A DNA stretch of 8,282 nucleotides from Pseudomonadota bacterium (GCA_023405565.1 JAEXXW010000495.1:1-8282); one strand, 5' to 3'. Positions 1-6,736 are shown, numbered from the stretch's first letter. Made by a program: numbers and translations. Notes: generated from the letters alone by a model not told the origin.

Positions 1-771
1 CCCGCGCGCCTTGGCTTCGCGCAAAGGACGAAGCTCGTCGGCGGACGAGATGTGCAGGATGTGAATGCGCGCACCGGTCCATTCCGACAGAATGCAGGCG
101 CGGCTCACCGCTTCGATGGCAACGACAGCCGGCCGCGAGGCAATATGCGCGAGCGGATCGTGGCGCCCCGCCTGGGTCAGCCGTGTCTGCCGCCGCTCCA
201 TGATGGTGTTGGTTTCGGCATGCAATGAAATGCGCTTGCCGGTTTCGGCCACGACCTCGAAGGCTTCCAGCATCGCGCCGGTGGACGGTGAGGGGATCTT
301 GCCGAAGGTGTTGCCCATGTAGAGCTTGAAGCCGATCACGCCGCCCTTCACGAGATCGGGAACGTTCTCGATCGTGTCGTCGCCGAGCAGGCCATACAGC
401 CCGAAATCGACATGCGCCTTCTCGGCGGCGATCTTGTGCTTGGCAGCAAGGATCTCGGCGGTTCCAGTCGGCGGGATCGTGTTCGGCATGTCGAACACGG
501 TGGTCACACCGCCGAAGGCCGCAGCAGCGGTGCCGCTCTCCCAGTCTTCCTTGTTCGGATAGCCGGGATCGCGGAAATGCACATGTACATCGATCGCGCC
601 GGGCAGGATGTGCAGGCCCTTTGCGTCGAGCGTTTCCTTCGCGGCGGGCATCGCTTCGGCGGCACCGACGGCGATGATCTTTTCATCCTTGATGGCGACG
701 CTGGCCGGTACAGCGGAATCCGGCGTGACGACGATGCCGCTATGAATGACAAGGTCTGCTGTGACTGTCAT
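1..771 (-). CDS. Cyclic amidohydrolase, dihydroorotase/allantoinase-like (3' end beyond window)
   Basis: Seen: 257 codons from ATG 771-769 run open through the left edge, so roughly the last 200 residues of a family usually about 450 long are missing. After an N-terminal strand-rich segment (residues 1-58) comes DVHVHFRDP at 61-69, which fits the dihydroorotase signature and supplies metal ligands H63 and H65. GFKLYMG at 147-153 carries K149, the expected carboxylated bridging lysine. H184 (SLHAE) and H240 (ILHISS) are the second-metal ligands. The catalytic Asp of the last barrel strand lies outside the window. Family knowledge: these cytoplasmic binuclear-metal enzymes hydrolyse cyclic amides such as dihydroorotate, allantoin, hydantoins and dihydropyrimidines. 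Context: the start lies 7 nt after the SDR stop, and the SD-like GAGG overlaps that stop, so the two are probably translationally coupled. The catabolic neighbourhood argues against housekeeping pyrC. Which cyclic amide is cleaved cannot be decided here. Confidence 0.9.
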   Translation of the reverse strand, partial: MTVTADLVIHSGIVVTPDSAVPASVAIKDEKIIAVGAAEAMPAAKETLDAKGLHILPGAIDVHVHFRDPGYPNKEDWESGTAAAAFGGVTTVFDMPNTIPPTGTAEILAAKHKIAAEKAHVDFGLYGLLGDDTIENVPDLVKGGVIGFKLYMGNTFGKIPSPSTGAMLEAFEVVAETGKRISLHAETNTIMERRQTRLTQAGRHDPLAHIASRPAVVAIEAVSRACILSEWTGARIHILHISSADELRPLREAKARG

Positions 772-778
772 GGGCGCC

Positions 779-1570
779 TCACAACATCGCCCAGCCGCCA
801 TCGACCGGAAGATCGACGCCGGTGATCTGGCGGGAGACATCGCTGGCCAGGAACAGGCAGGCGTTGGCGACGTCATTGTCGAGCGTCACGCGTTTGAGTG
901 CGTAGTCGGCGGCGTGACGCTCCATCGCTTCTTCCAGCGTGATGTTCAGCCGCCTGGCCATGTCAGCGCAGACCTTCTCGCGAAAGCGCGGACCGTCGAC
1001 CATGCCCGGTGCTACGCAATTGACATTGATATTGTGCTGGCCGATTTCGAGCGCGAAGCTCTTGGTGATGCCGCGCAGGCCCCACTTGGACGCTGAATAG
1101 GCCATGCGGCCGGCGCGTCCGCGCATGCCGAAGGTGCCACCGACATTGACGATCTTGCCGTATTTTTGCGCGATCATCGTTGGCACCACGCTACGCATGG
1201 TGTGGAAGCAGCCATTCATGTTCAGCGTGACGATCTCGTCGAACTCTTCCGGCGTCGTCTCGGCGCCTGTCTTGCCAACGGGACCAGAGCCACCAGCGAC
1301 ATTCACAAGAATATCGATGCGGCCGAAGGCCTTGCGTGTTTCATCGGCGGCCTTGTCACATTGATCGGGCTTGGTGAGGTCGCACGGCACGACGATGACG
1401 GCGACGCCGGCGTCTCTCGCGTCCTTCGCGACGGGCTCGATCGCCTTGGTGTCACGTCCGATCAGCGCCAGTTTCGCGCCTTCCGCTGCGAAGGCGAGGG
1501 AGATCGCAGCGCCCATTCCCTTTGCTGGTCCGGTGATCACCGTAACCTTGTCTTTCAATCCTAGTTCCAT
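779..1570 (-). CDS. SDR-family NAD(P)-dependent oxidoreductase
   Basis: Classical short-chain dehydrogenase/reductase of 263 residues. Seen: the Rossmann motif TGPAKGMG at 13-20; GRD at 38-40 after the second strand, where R39 hints at NADP(H); CDL at 63-65; NVAG at 90-93 in place of the usual NNAG; N117 of the catalytic tetrad; YSASK with Y158 and K162; and a C-terminal PVDGGW. Oddity: the residue 13 before the Tyr, normally the catalytic Ser, is G145, followed by T146. The reading frame extends upstream to another ATG at 1681, but those codons run through an intergenic repeat and do not look like protein. The start at 1570 begins directly at the canonical N-terminus (MELGLKDKVTVITG), so I chose it; its ribosome site is weak. 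Context: it lies between SBP1 and the cyclic amidohydrolase and is probably co-transcribed with both. It probably oxidises or reduces a hydroxyl/carbonyl on the imported compound; the substrate is unknown. Confidence 0.9.
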   Translation of the reverse strand: MELGLKDKVTVITGPAKGMGAAISLAFAAEGAKLALIGRDTKAIEPVAKDARDAGVAVIVVPCDLTKPDQCDKAADETRKAFGRIDILVNVAGGSGPVGKTGAETTPEEFDEIVTLNMNGCFHTMRSVVPTMIAQKYGKIVNVGGTFGMRGRAGRMAYSASKWGLRGITKSFALEIGQHNINVNCVAPGMVDGPRFREKVCADMARRLNITLEEAMERHAADYALKRVTLDNDVANACLFLASDVSRQITGVDLPVDGGWAML

Positions 1571-1595
1571 CGTCAGTCGTCCCGGCTTTTCTTGT

Positions 1596-1645
1596 CTTTC
1601 GTCCTTTGAGACGCGCGGCTTTAAGTCGCGCTCCTCAGGACGAGG
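1596..1645 (-). repeat. Palindromic intergenic repeat, copy 1 (inverted relative to copy 2)
   Basis: Read on the minus strand it begins CCTCGTCCTGAGGAGCGCGA and ends CGTCTCAAAGGACG. Self-pairing arms are CGTCCT (1600-1605) with AGGACG (1637-1642), and inside them GCGCG (1613-1617) with CGCGC (1627-1631). It matches copy 2 at most positions over its full length, in the opposite orientation. It lies in the leader of the SDR gene. I recognise the motif as a dispersed palindromic repeat of Bradyrhizobium/Rhodopseudomonas-type genomes; the taxonomic link is from memory. Confidence 0.75.
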
Positions 1646-1675
1646 ATGGCTTTTGTGGTCGAGTAATTGGTGGAG

Positions 1676-1723
1676 CCTCATCCTGAGAAGCGTGGCAAAG
1701 CCGTGCGTCTCGAAGGATGAGGG
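1676..1723 (+). repeat. Palindromic intergenic repeat, copy 2
   Basis: Perfect 9-bp outer arms CCTCATCCT (1676-1684) and AGGATGAGG (1714-1722) continue inward as GAGA/TCTC with a two-base bulge. An inner GGC-aaa-GCC hairpin lies at 1694-1702. It starts 14 nt beyond the stop of SBP1. It could fold in the mRNA and protect the upstream binding-protein message or reduce read-through into the SDR gene. There is no U-tract, so it is not a standard intrinsic terminator. Confidence 0.8.
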
Positions 1724-1736
1724 CAGGTGAGGTGGT

Positions 1737-2774
1737 TCAGTTCACCTTCTTCGGCAGATCAGCGACCGGCGGCAGGAAAGCCGGATTGAAGATTTCCTCG
1801 ACGGCCGGCTTGCGCGGCAGGCTGTTGGCTTCGACCAGGATGTCGATCGACTTCTTCAGGCGCTCGATGTCGACATTGCCCAAGCCGATCTTGGCGATTT
1901 CCGGATGGTTCATTTCATCCTTCAGCGTGGCGTCGAAGCGTTCGCGCTCGACCGGCGTCTTGATCAGCGGTTCGCGCTTGGCCACGGCGGCGACCGAAGC
2001 ATCCGGTTCCTTGATCGAGTCGACCAGGCCCTTGTTGATCGCGCGGACCAGGCCGGCAACGGCCTTGGGATTTTCCTTGACCAGCTTTTTGGAGACGATG
2101 ATGGCGTTGGAATACAGATCCATGCCGTAATCGCCGAAGTTGATGTAGCGCAGCTTGTCGTCGCCGACGCCGATCAGTTTGGCGGAGAAGCGAATGGTGT
2201 TGACATAACCGAACACGCCATCGACCTGGCCCTGCATCAGCATCTGCTCGCGAAGGTTCGGCTGCATGTTGGTGATTTCGACCTTGCTGCAATCGATCTT
2301 GGTCATCTTGCAGAGGGCAGGGAACAGCTTGAGCGCGCCGTCATTGGCCGCACCGCCGAGCTTCTTGCCGATGAAATCCTTCGGCTCCTTGATCGGTGAG
2401 TCGGATTTCACCGCCACGGTGAAGGGCGGCTGGTTATACATGACGTAGACGGCGACCGGCGCTTCTTCGGGTTTCTTGGCGGCGAGTTCGATCAATGCAT
2501 TGATGTCGCCGAAGCCGATGTCGTAAGTGCCATTGGCGACCAGTGGCACGGCCGCGCCCGAACCGTTGCCCTGGTCCATCGTCACTTCAAGGCCTTCGGC
2601 TTTGAAATAGCCGCGGTCATCGGCAAGGAAGAACCAGCCCTGCGGTCCCTGATATTTCCAGTTGAGCACCATCTTGAGCTTGGTTTGCGCCGAAGCCGGC
2701 GCGGCCACCGCAACGCTGCCGGCAAGCGCCGCGATGGCGGCGAGGACAAGACGAATATGTCGGATGGATTTCAT
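1737..2774 (-). CDS. ABC transporter periplasmic substrate-binding protein, NMT1/THI5-like (SBP1)
   Basis: 345 residues, NitT/TauT-type (COG0715) binding protein. Seen: a Sec signal peptide at 1-29 with basic KSIRHIR, a hydrophobic core and a PASA|Q cleavage site. The mature domain carries YFKAEGL (57-62), DQGNGSG (67-73), GFGDINA (87-93), NMQPNLREQMLMQGQVD (169-185) and NFGDYGMDLYSN (212-223), followed by NPKAVAGLVRAINK. C155 and C162 could form a disulfide. Start choice: another in-frame ATG exists at 2804, but the one at 2774 has AGGAG about 7 nt upstream and begins the signal peptide directly. Family knowledge: such proteins bind pyrimidine thiamine precursors, sulfonates, nitrate, aromatic acids and other small molecules for ABC import. 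It is clearly paralogous to SBP2. It is the first gene of the SBP1-SDR-amidohydrolase unit and is divergent from LysR. The ligand is unknown; a nitrogen-containing ring is inferred from the neighbouring enzymes. Confidence 0.93.
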   Translation of the reverse strand: MKSIRHIRLVLAAIAALAGSVAVAAPASAQTKLKMVLNWKYQGPQGWFFLADDRGYFKAEGLEVTMDQGNGSGAAVPLVANGTYDIGFGDINALIELAAKKPEEAPVAVYVMYNQPPFTVAVKSDSPIKEPKDFIGKKLGGAANDGALKLFPALCKMTKIDCSKVEITNMQPNLREQMLMQGQVDGVFGYVNTIRFSAKLIGVGDDKLRYINFGDYGMDLYSNAIIVSKKLVKENPKAVAGLVRAINKGLVDSIKEPDASVAAVAKREPLIKTPVERERFDATLKDEMNHPEIAKIGLGNVDIERLKKSIDILVEANSLPRKPAVEEIFNPAFLPPVADLPKKVN

Positions 2775-2867
2775 TCGGAGCTCCTGCTGTCGGCTTTCCT
2801 GCAATCGCCATGCCCGGAGGTCTGGAACCAGGCTCTGACCTGTCCACGACGCTAGGGCCGATCAGTG

Positions 2868-2898
2868 TTGCTATCTGCCGCCGATTTTTTGCTAGAGT
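2868..2898 (+). promoter_or_regulatory. Possible sigma-70-like promoter of the LysR gene
   Basis: TTGCTA (2868-2873) could be the -35 element and TAGAGT (2893-2898) the -10 element, with a 19-nt spacer. Choosing CTAGAG instead gives 18. The -10 touches the first base of the palindromic box, as expected if LysR represses its own gene. The match is modest and assigned by eye. Confidence 0.3.
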
Positions 2899-2916
2899 GA
2901 TGTCGTTTTGGCATCA
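2898..2916. promoter_or_regulatory. Candidate LysR-type operator (palindrome with T-N11-A)
   Basis: TGATG (2898-2902) and CATCA (2912-2916) are perfect arms around a centre at 2907, with C2904/G2910 also symmetric. T2901 and A2913 give the T-N11-A spacing typical of LysR-family sites. It lies 45 nt upstream of the LysR start and 133 nt upstream of the SBP1 start, a suitable place for autoregulation and control of the divergent operon. Confidence 0.55.
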
Positions 2917-2951
2917 CTTGCTCCATCCGATCCTGAATCGCTGATAAGCCG

Positions 2952-3875
2952 ATGAAACATCTGCGCTTTTTACATTACTTCGATGCTGTCGCCCGCGCCG
3001 GGTCCATCCGTAAGGCTGCCGAGCAGCTCCATGTGACCTCCTCGGCCGTCAATCGGCGAATTATGGATCTCGAGGAGGAGCTGGAAACGCCGCTGTTCGA
3101 GCGGCGTCCTCGCGGCGTCCGTCTCACGGCAGCCGGTGAATTGTTTGTGCGTTACGTACGCGAACAGACAGCCGATATCGATCGCGTTCGTTCGCAGATC
3201 GAGGACTTGAAAGGCATGCGGCGGGGTACAGTTCGCATTTCCGCTAGCCAGGCCCTGGCAGTGGAGTTCCTTCCGCGCGAGGTGGCCGCCTATCGCGCGC
3301 GCTTTCCCTACGTGCATTTCGACGTGCGCGTGCAGGACCACAATCGCGCGATGGAAAGCCTAGCCAGTTATGAGGTCGATCTGGTTCTGGTGTTTCGGCC
3401 GCCTTATCTGCCGAACTTTAGGCCGTTGATGCTATTCGAACAGCGGCTGGTCGCAGTGATGCCGTCCCATCATCCGCTTGCGGCGAAAAAGGTCATTAGA
3501 TTGCGCGATTGCGCGCCTTATCCCGTTGCTCTGGCCGAGCAGGGGATCGGGGGCCGTCAACTTCTCGATGAAGTGCTGGAGCGCGGTAATTTCCGTTTCG
3601 ATATTGTCGCGCAGTCGAATTCCTTCGAGTTTCTGCGCCATTTGGTCATGCGCGACAATGTGATCTCGTTCCAGATCCAGATCGGTGCGCTCTCGGACGA
3701 GGAGCGGGGGATCATCACGCGCGAGATCGATGAACGCGACGCGCCACGTGGTGATCTGGTGCTCGGGCAATTGCGCGGCCGTAATCTGCCAGTTGCATCG
3801 GCGAAATTTGCGGAGCAATTGTCGCAATCTTTGCTTGCTCTGCGCGCGCAAAGCGCCAAGCCCGGCTCTGCCTGA
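2952..3875 (+). CDS. LysR-family transcriptional regulator
   Basis: 307 residues, normal LysR length. Seen: an N-terminal winged helix-turn-helix at about 1-60, with SIRKAAEQLHVTSSAVNRRI as the HTH core, then LFERRPRGVRLTAAG as the wing. A linker helix runs to about residue 90. The effector domain starts at GTVRISAS (92-99), and VDLVLVF (142-148) and LFEQRLVAVMPSHHPLA (161-177) are typical elements of the periplasmic-binding-protein-like fold. ATG 2952 gives the canonical LysR N-terminus (MKHLRFLHYFDAVARAGS). Context: it is divergent from SBP1, with a T-N11-A palindrome between them, and convergent with the TRZ/ATZ hydrolase with only 3 nt between stop codons. It is the natural candidate for inducer-responsive control of one or both catabolic modules. 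The inducer is unknown, possibly the imported compound or a ring-opened product. Confidence 0.95.
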   Translation: MKHLRFLHYFDAVARAGSIRKAAEQLHVTSSAVNRRIMDLEEELETPLFERRPRGVRLTAAGELFVRYVREQTADIDRVRSQIEDLKGMRRGTVRISASQALAVEFLPREVAAYRARFPYVHFDVRVQDHNRAMESLASYEVDLVLVFRPPYLPNFRPLMLFEQRLVAVMPSHHPLAAKKVIRLRDCAPYPVALAEQGIGGRQLLDEVLERGNFRFDIVAQSNSFEFLRHLVMRDNVISFQIQIGALSDEERGIITREIDERDAPRGDLVLGQLRGRNLPVASAKFAEQLSQSLLALRAQSAKPGSA

Positions 3876-3878
3876 CGT

Positions 3879-5435
3879 TCAGCTTTCGTCGCTTGTCAGG
3901 ATCGTTCCGGAAAAGCGGTTCAGTCCGAGATCTGCCTTGTTCAGATTGCGTGTTGCCTCGAGCAGATAAGGCGTTGCAGCCGCTTGGCGGTTTGCGAGCG
4001 TCGCAAAATCCTTATCCGCTTGCGCCATGACACCGATCAGCTCAGCGCGGAAGGCTTTCATGTCGACACGGGTCGGCGCGCCATTCTCCAGTACGATCTC
4101 GCCGTCCACCATCACGGTATGAATAGCGCGTCCGGATTCGCTGTAGACCATCTGGCGTGCGGCGCTGTTGAACGGCTGATAGGCGAAATCGGAAAGATCG
4201 ATCAGCGCAAGATCTGCTTTCATGCCGGCTTTGATCTCGCCGACTTGCCCGGAGAGGCCGACGGCCCGCGCACCATTCACGGTTGCTGCGTCGATCGCAT
4301 CGCAGGCGAGAATGCCCGATGGCTCTCCATCCATGCCCTGCGCCAGCAAGGCGTACATCTTCATTGCCTGAAAGAGATTCTGGCAATCGCTGCAACTGCA
4401 ATTGTCGCAGCCCAGCGCGAGATTGACGCCAGCCCGCTTGTAATCGATCAACGGCGCAACGCCATTCTTGAGCTTCAGATTCGACATCGGGTTGTGGACG
4501 ACGCCGGCTCCGGTCTCGGCAAGGAGATCGATTTCCGGCCGCGTCAGGTACACGCCATGGGCCAGCGTCGTGCGATGCGTGAGCAGACCGATATCGCGCA
4601 TGTAATGCAGATACGAGCCACCGAACTTGTCATAGACTGTGCGCGCCTTGGCCAATTGTGCCCGCGTCTCATAGGTGTGCGTCAGAACCGGCAGATCGAA
4701 TTCGGCCGAAATGGCCGCCAGACCTTCCAGCAATTCCTGCGAGCAGCGTTGCGGACCGGACGGGCCGATGGCCCAATGCAGCCGCGGCGGCAAGGGATTG
4801 CGACGCGCAAGCTGAACACGGATGAAGGCGATATCGGACCTCGCGTCGCCCGGCTTGCCGCCGATGATCTCCTTCACCGCATCGGGCACACCGGCCGGCA
4901 TGAACGGTTCGATGTCGAGCGAGGCCAAGTCGCGCACCGCGATGGAGAACACCACCCGGATGCCGACCTCCTCGTAAGCCGACAGAATGATATCGAGCGT
5001 CTCCTCGTCCTGCGGGACGAGCGAATTCATGTCCTGGATCGTGGTGATCCCGTGCCGCAAGGCCTCGAGCGCGCCGAGCAATGTTCGTGCGCGGAGTTCC
5101 GCCGCACTTCGTTTGCCCCAATGCGCGGGCTGAGAATGCAGCATCCAGATGTCGAAAGGCATGTCCTCGAAACGACCCTTCGAAAGGACGTCGTAGGAAT
5201 GGTAATGCGCGTTGACGAGGCCGGGGATCACCAGCATCCCGTTGGCGTCGATCACCTTGGCGCCGGGCCGCCCGCTATCCGCCGCCTGCAGGAGTTCTGC
5301 TGCGGCCGGGCTTCCTTCCGGCACAACGGATAAAATGCGATCGCTCTCGACGATGACATCGCGGATGGCCGGGCGATGAATATCGCCTGTGCGGTCATAG
5401 ACGCGACCGCCGCGGATGAGCGTTTTGATTGTCAC
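3879..5435 (-). CDS. Amidohydrolase family protein, TRZ/ATZ-type metal-dependent hydrolase/deaminase
   Basis: 518 residues, longer than the usual 440-480 of this branch because of a C-terminal extension after about 460. Seen: an N-terminal composite-sheet segment (IRGGRVYD); NAHYH at 75-79 with H77 and H79; HTYET at 253-257 giving metal ligand H253 and catalytic E256; AHGVYL at 292-297 with H293; VHNPMSNLKLKNGVAP; and D344, the last-strand metal ligand. The set fits mononuclear-metal deaminases/hydrolases such as SAH deaminase, guanine or cytosine deaminase and s-triazine hydrolases. Around D344 four cysteines (343, 346, 348, 351) form CxxCxCxxC, which is unusual. The start is GTG at 5435, with GGGA about 6 nt upstream; no better in-frame ATG is near. 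It follows SBP2 and is probably in its operon. Expected reaction: hydrolytic deamination or dechlorination of an N-heterocycle in the cytoplasm. The exact substrate is not readable. Confidence 0.9.
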   Translation of the reverse strand: MTIKTLIRGGRVYDRTGDIHRPAIRDVIVESDRILSVVPEGSPAAAELLQAADSGRPGAKVIDANGMLVIPGLVNAHYHSYDVLSKGRFEDMPFDIWMLHSQPAHWGKRSAAELRARTLLGALEALRHGITTIQDMNSLVPQDEETLDIILSAYEEVGIRVVFSIAVRDLASLDIEPFMPAGVPDAVKEIIGGKPGDARSDIAFIRVQLARRNPLPPRLHWAIGPSGPQRCSQELLEGLAAISAEFDLPVLTHTYETRAQLAKARTVYDKFGGSYLHYMRDIGLLTHRTTLAHGVYLTRPEIDLLAETGAGVVHNPMSNLKLKNGVAPLIDYKRAGVNLALGCDNCSCSDCQNLFQAMKMYALLAQGMDGEPSGILACDAIDAATVNGARAVGLSGQVGEIKAGMKADLALIDLSDFAYQPFNSAARQMVYSESGRAIHTVMVDGEIVLENGAPTRVDMKAFRAELIGVMAQADKDFATLANRQAAATPYLLEATRNLNKADLGLNRFSGTILTSDES

Positions 5436-5445
5436 TTCAAATCCC

Positions 5446-5516
5446 GGTCATGCCCGTCGCCGATGTGACGAGAGCCTCTGCAGTGTCCGGGGCATGACCT
5501 GTACGCCCCGGAACAC
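5446..5516 (-). other. Two overlapping, mutually exclusive hairpins in the SBP2-hydrolase gap
   Basis: Hairpin B pairs 5446-5455 (GGTCATGCCC) with 5490-5499 (GGGCATGACC), a perfect 10-bp stem with a 34-nt loop. Hairpin A pairs 5486-5493 (TCCGGGGC) with 5505-5512 (GCCCCGGA), extended by GTG/CAC across a one-base bulge. Both use bases 5490-5493, so only one can form. On the minus-strand mRNA, the distal arm of B directly abuts the SD and GTG of the hydrolase gene. This could tune hydrolase expression, or it may be a dispersed palindromic element. Confidence 0.55.
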
Positions 5517-5534
5517 GCGGCTTATGCGAGCCGC
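5517..5534 (-). other. Stem-loop immediately after the SBP2 stop codon
   Basis: GCGGCT (5517-5522) and AGCCGC (5529-5534) form a perfect 6-bp stem with a 6-nt loop. It begins at the base next to the SBP2 stop on the minus-strand transcript. No U-tract follows, so it is not a standard terminator. Such stems after binding-protein genes often protect the upstream message from 3' exonucleases, giving more binding protein than downstream product; that role is inferred. Confidence 0.5.
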
Positions 5535-6581
5535 TCAATTCGTTTTCGGCGCAAAGTTGCGGTCTGCCTTCTCCGGCAGGAAGGAACGATTGAACACATC
5601 CGCTGCAGTCGGCTTGACCTTGAGATCATAGGCTTCGGCGATCGTGCCGATTGAACGTGTCAGCTTGTCGTCCTTCAGGTCGCCCATGCCCAGCTCGGTC
5701 GCTTCCGGTGCATTCATCAGATGTCCGAGGGCATAGACAATTCGCTTGGTTTCGACATCGGCGTTAATCAGCGGCTCGACTTTGGTCAGCGTCGCAACGC
5801 CCGATGCCGGATCTGCAATGACGTCCTTCAATGCCTTGTTGATCGCGCGGACGAGGCCCGCCACCGCCTTTGGATTGTCCTTCAGCAGCTTCTGCGAGAC
5901 CATGATGCCATTGGAATAAAGGTCGAGACCGTAGTCACCATAGTTGAACCAGCGATAATCCTTGTCCGGATCCTGCTTCTGCTGAAGGATGTTCATGTAG
6001 CTCGTGACGTTGAAGACGAGCGAGGCATCCACCTGTCCCTGGATCAGCATCTGCTCCTGCAGGTTGGGGGCCATGTTCAGGATTTCGACCTTCGAAATGT
6101 CGAGATTGTTCACCTTGGCAAAGCTGGGCAGCAGGCGCAGCGTTGCGCTTCCGGCAGGACCGCCAAGCTTTTTGCCTTCGATATCCTTGATGGTCTTGAT
6201 CGGCCCGCTTGCCTTGGTGACGATCACGAATGGCGGGCGGTTGTAGATCTGATAGACCATCACCGGCGCTTCGCCTGGCTTGCTCGCTGCCTGCTGGATG
6301 ATGGCATTCATGTCCCCGAAGCCGGCGTCATAGGCGCCTGACATGATGCGGGTGATGGTCGCGGCAGAGCCTTCGCCCTGGTCAATCTTGACGTCGAGGC
6401 CCTCGGCTTTGAAATAGCCTTTCTCCTGCGCGACGTAATACCAGGCGTGAATCCCTTGCAGCTTGAAATCGAGGGTAAAGCGAATGGGCGTCAGCGATTG
6501 CGCCAGTGCCGGACTGGCGGTCCCGATTGCGGCTGCGAAGAGGCTGAACAGAGCCGCACGGCGTCCAAACTTGAATGTCAT
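5535..6581 (-). CDS. ABC transporter periplasmic substrate-binding protein, NMT1/THI5-like (SBP2)
   Basis: 348 residues, same family as SBP1 and collinear with it along the whole length. Seen: a signal peptide at 1-27 (basic FKFGRR, hydrophobic core, ALA|QS cleavage); the RR pair lacks the full twin-arginine consensus, so Sec export is likely. Shared blocks include YFKAEGL (57-62), DQGEGS (67-72), GFGDMNA (87-93), YNRPPF (113-118), EILNMAPNLQEQMLIQGQVD (166-185) and NYGDYGLDLYSN (213-224). The two proteins differ most at 186-212, where SBP2 has a longer loop (LQQKQDPDKDYRW), and in the C-terminal lobe, so the ligands may differ. Unlike SBP1 it lacks the two mature-domain cysteines. ATG 6581 has GGAG 8 nt upstream. 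It starts module B with the TRZ/ATZ hydrolase and is divergent from the DUF3830 gene. No permease or ATPase is adjacent. Confidence 0.93.
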   Translation of the reverse strand: MTFKFGRRAALFSLFAAAIGTASPALAQSLTPIRFTLDFKLQGIHAWYYVAQEKGYFKAEGLDVKIDQGEGSAATITRIMSGAYDAGFGDMNAIIQQAASKPGEAPVMVYQIYNRPPFVIVTKASGPIKTIKDIEGKKLGGPAGSATLRLLPSFAKVNNLDISKVEILNMAPNLQEQMLIQGQVDASLVFNVTSYMNILQQKQDPDKDYRWFNYGDYGLDLYSNGIMVSQKLLKDNPKAVAGLVRAINKALKDVIADPASGVATLTKVEPLINADVETKRIVYALGHLMNAPEATELGMGDLKDDKLTRSIGTIAEAYDLKVKPTAADVFNRSFLPEKADRNFAPKTN

Positions 6582-6736
6582 GAAAATTACTCCGCGCCAG
6601 CGTGAGGTGCGGTCGGAATAACCGCGGCCGGGCCACGCTTTGAGACAACAAAACAGCCAGCAAAGGTTGTGCCATTGGCTTTCGGCCTGAACGGCCGCGC
6701 TTTATGGTTGCCTCGCGCCTAAGGGATCGGCAGAAA

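Larger units (their letters stand above)
2775..2951. promoter_or_regulatory. Divergent promoter region between SBP1 and the LysR gene
   Basis: 177 nt separate the two start codons, a usual size for a LysR regulator facing its target operon. The SBP1 side ends in a good SD (AGGAG). The LysR side has only a weak SD-like GATAAG. A palindromic box and a possible LysR promoter are listed separately. I could not see a convincing sigma-70 promoter for SBP1, which would fit activator dependence. Confidence 0.6.

Noticed and set aside
1571..1681. N-terminal extension of the SDR gene to an upstream ATG at 1681
   Set aside because: The extra 37 codons are translated repeat DNA (palindromic unit), and the SDR family N-terminus begins naturally at 1570.
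1596..1723. CRISPR-like or terminator reading of the repeated units
   Set aside because: Only two copies, in inverted orientation, each internally palindromic and without a T-tract; a dispersed palindromic repeat fits better.
3984..5333. Long plus-strand open frame (about 449 codons) opposite the TRZ/ATZ hydrolase
   Set aside because: It is antisense to a gene with full catalytic motifs; its translation is rich in Arg, His, Gln and Asp with no recognisable domain, typical of a shadow frame in GC-rich DNA.
5721..6341. Plus-strand frame of 206 codons inside SBP2
   Set aside because: Antisense shadow of the conserved binding-protein sequence, with no family resemblance.
6582..6730. TPP riboswitch in the leader of the THI5-like SBP2
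   Set aside because: The expected conserved core motifs (CTGAGA and the ACCTGATC-like segment) were not found on the minus strand of the leader.
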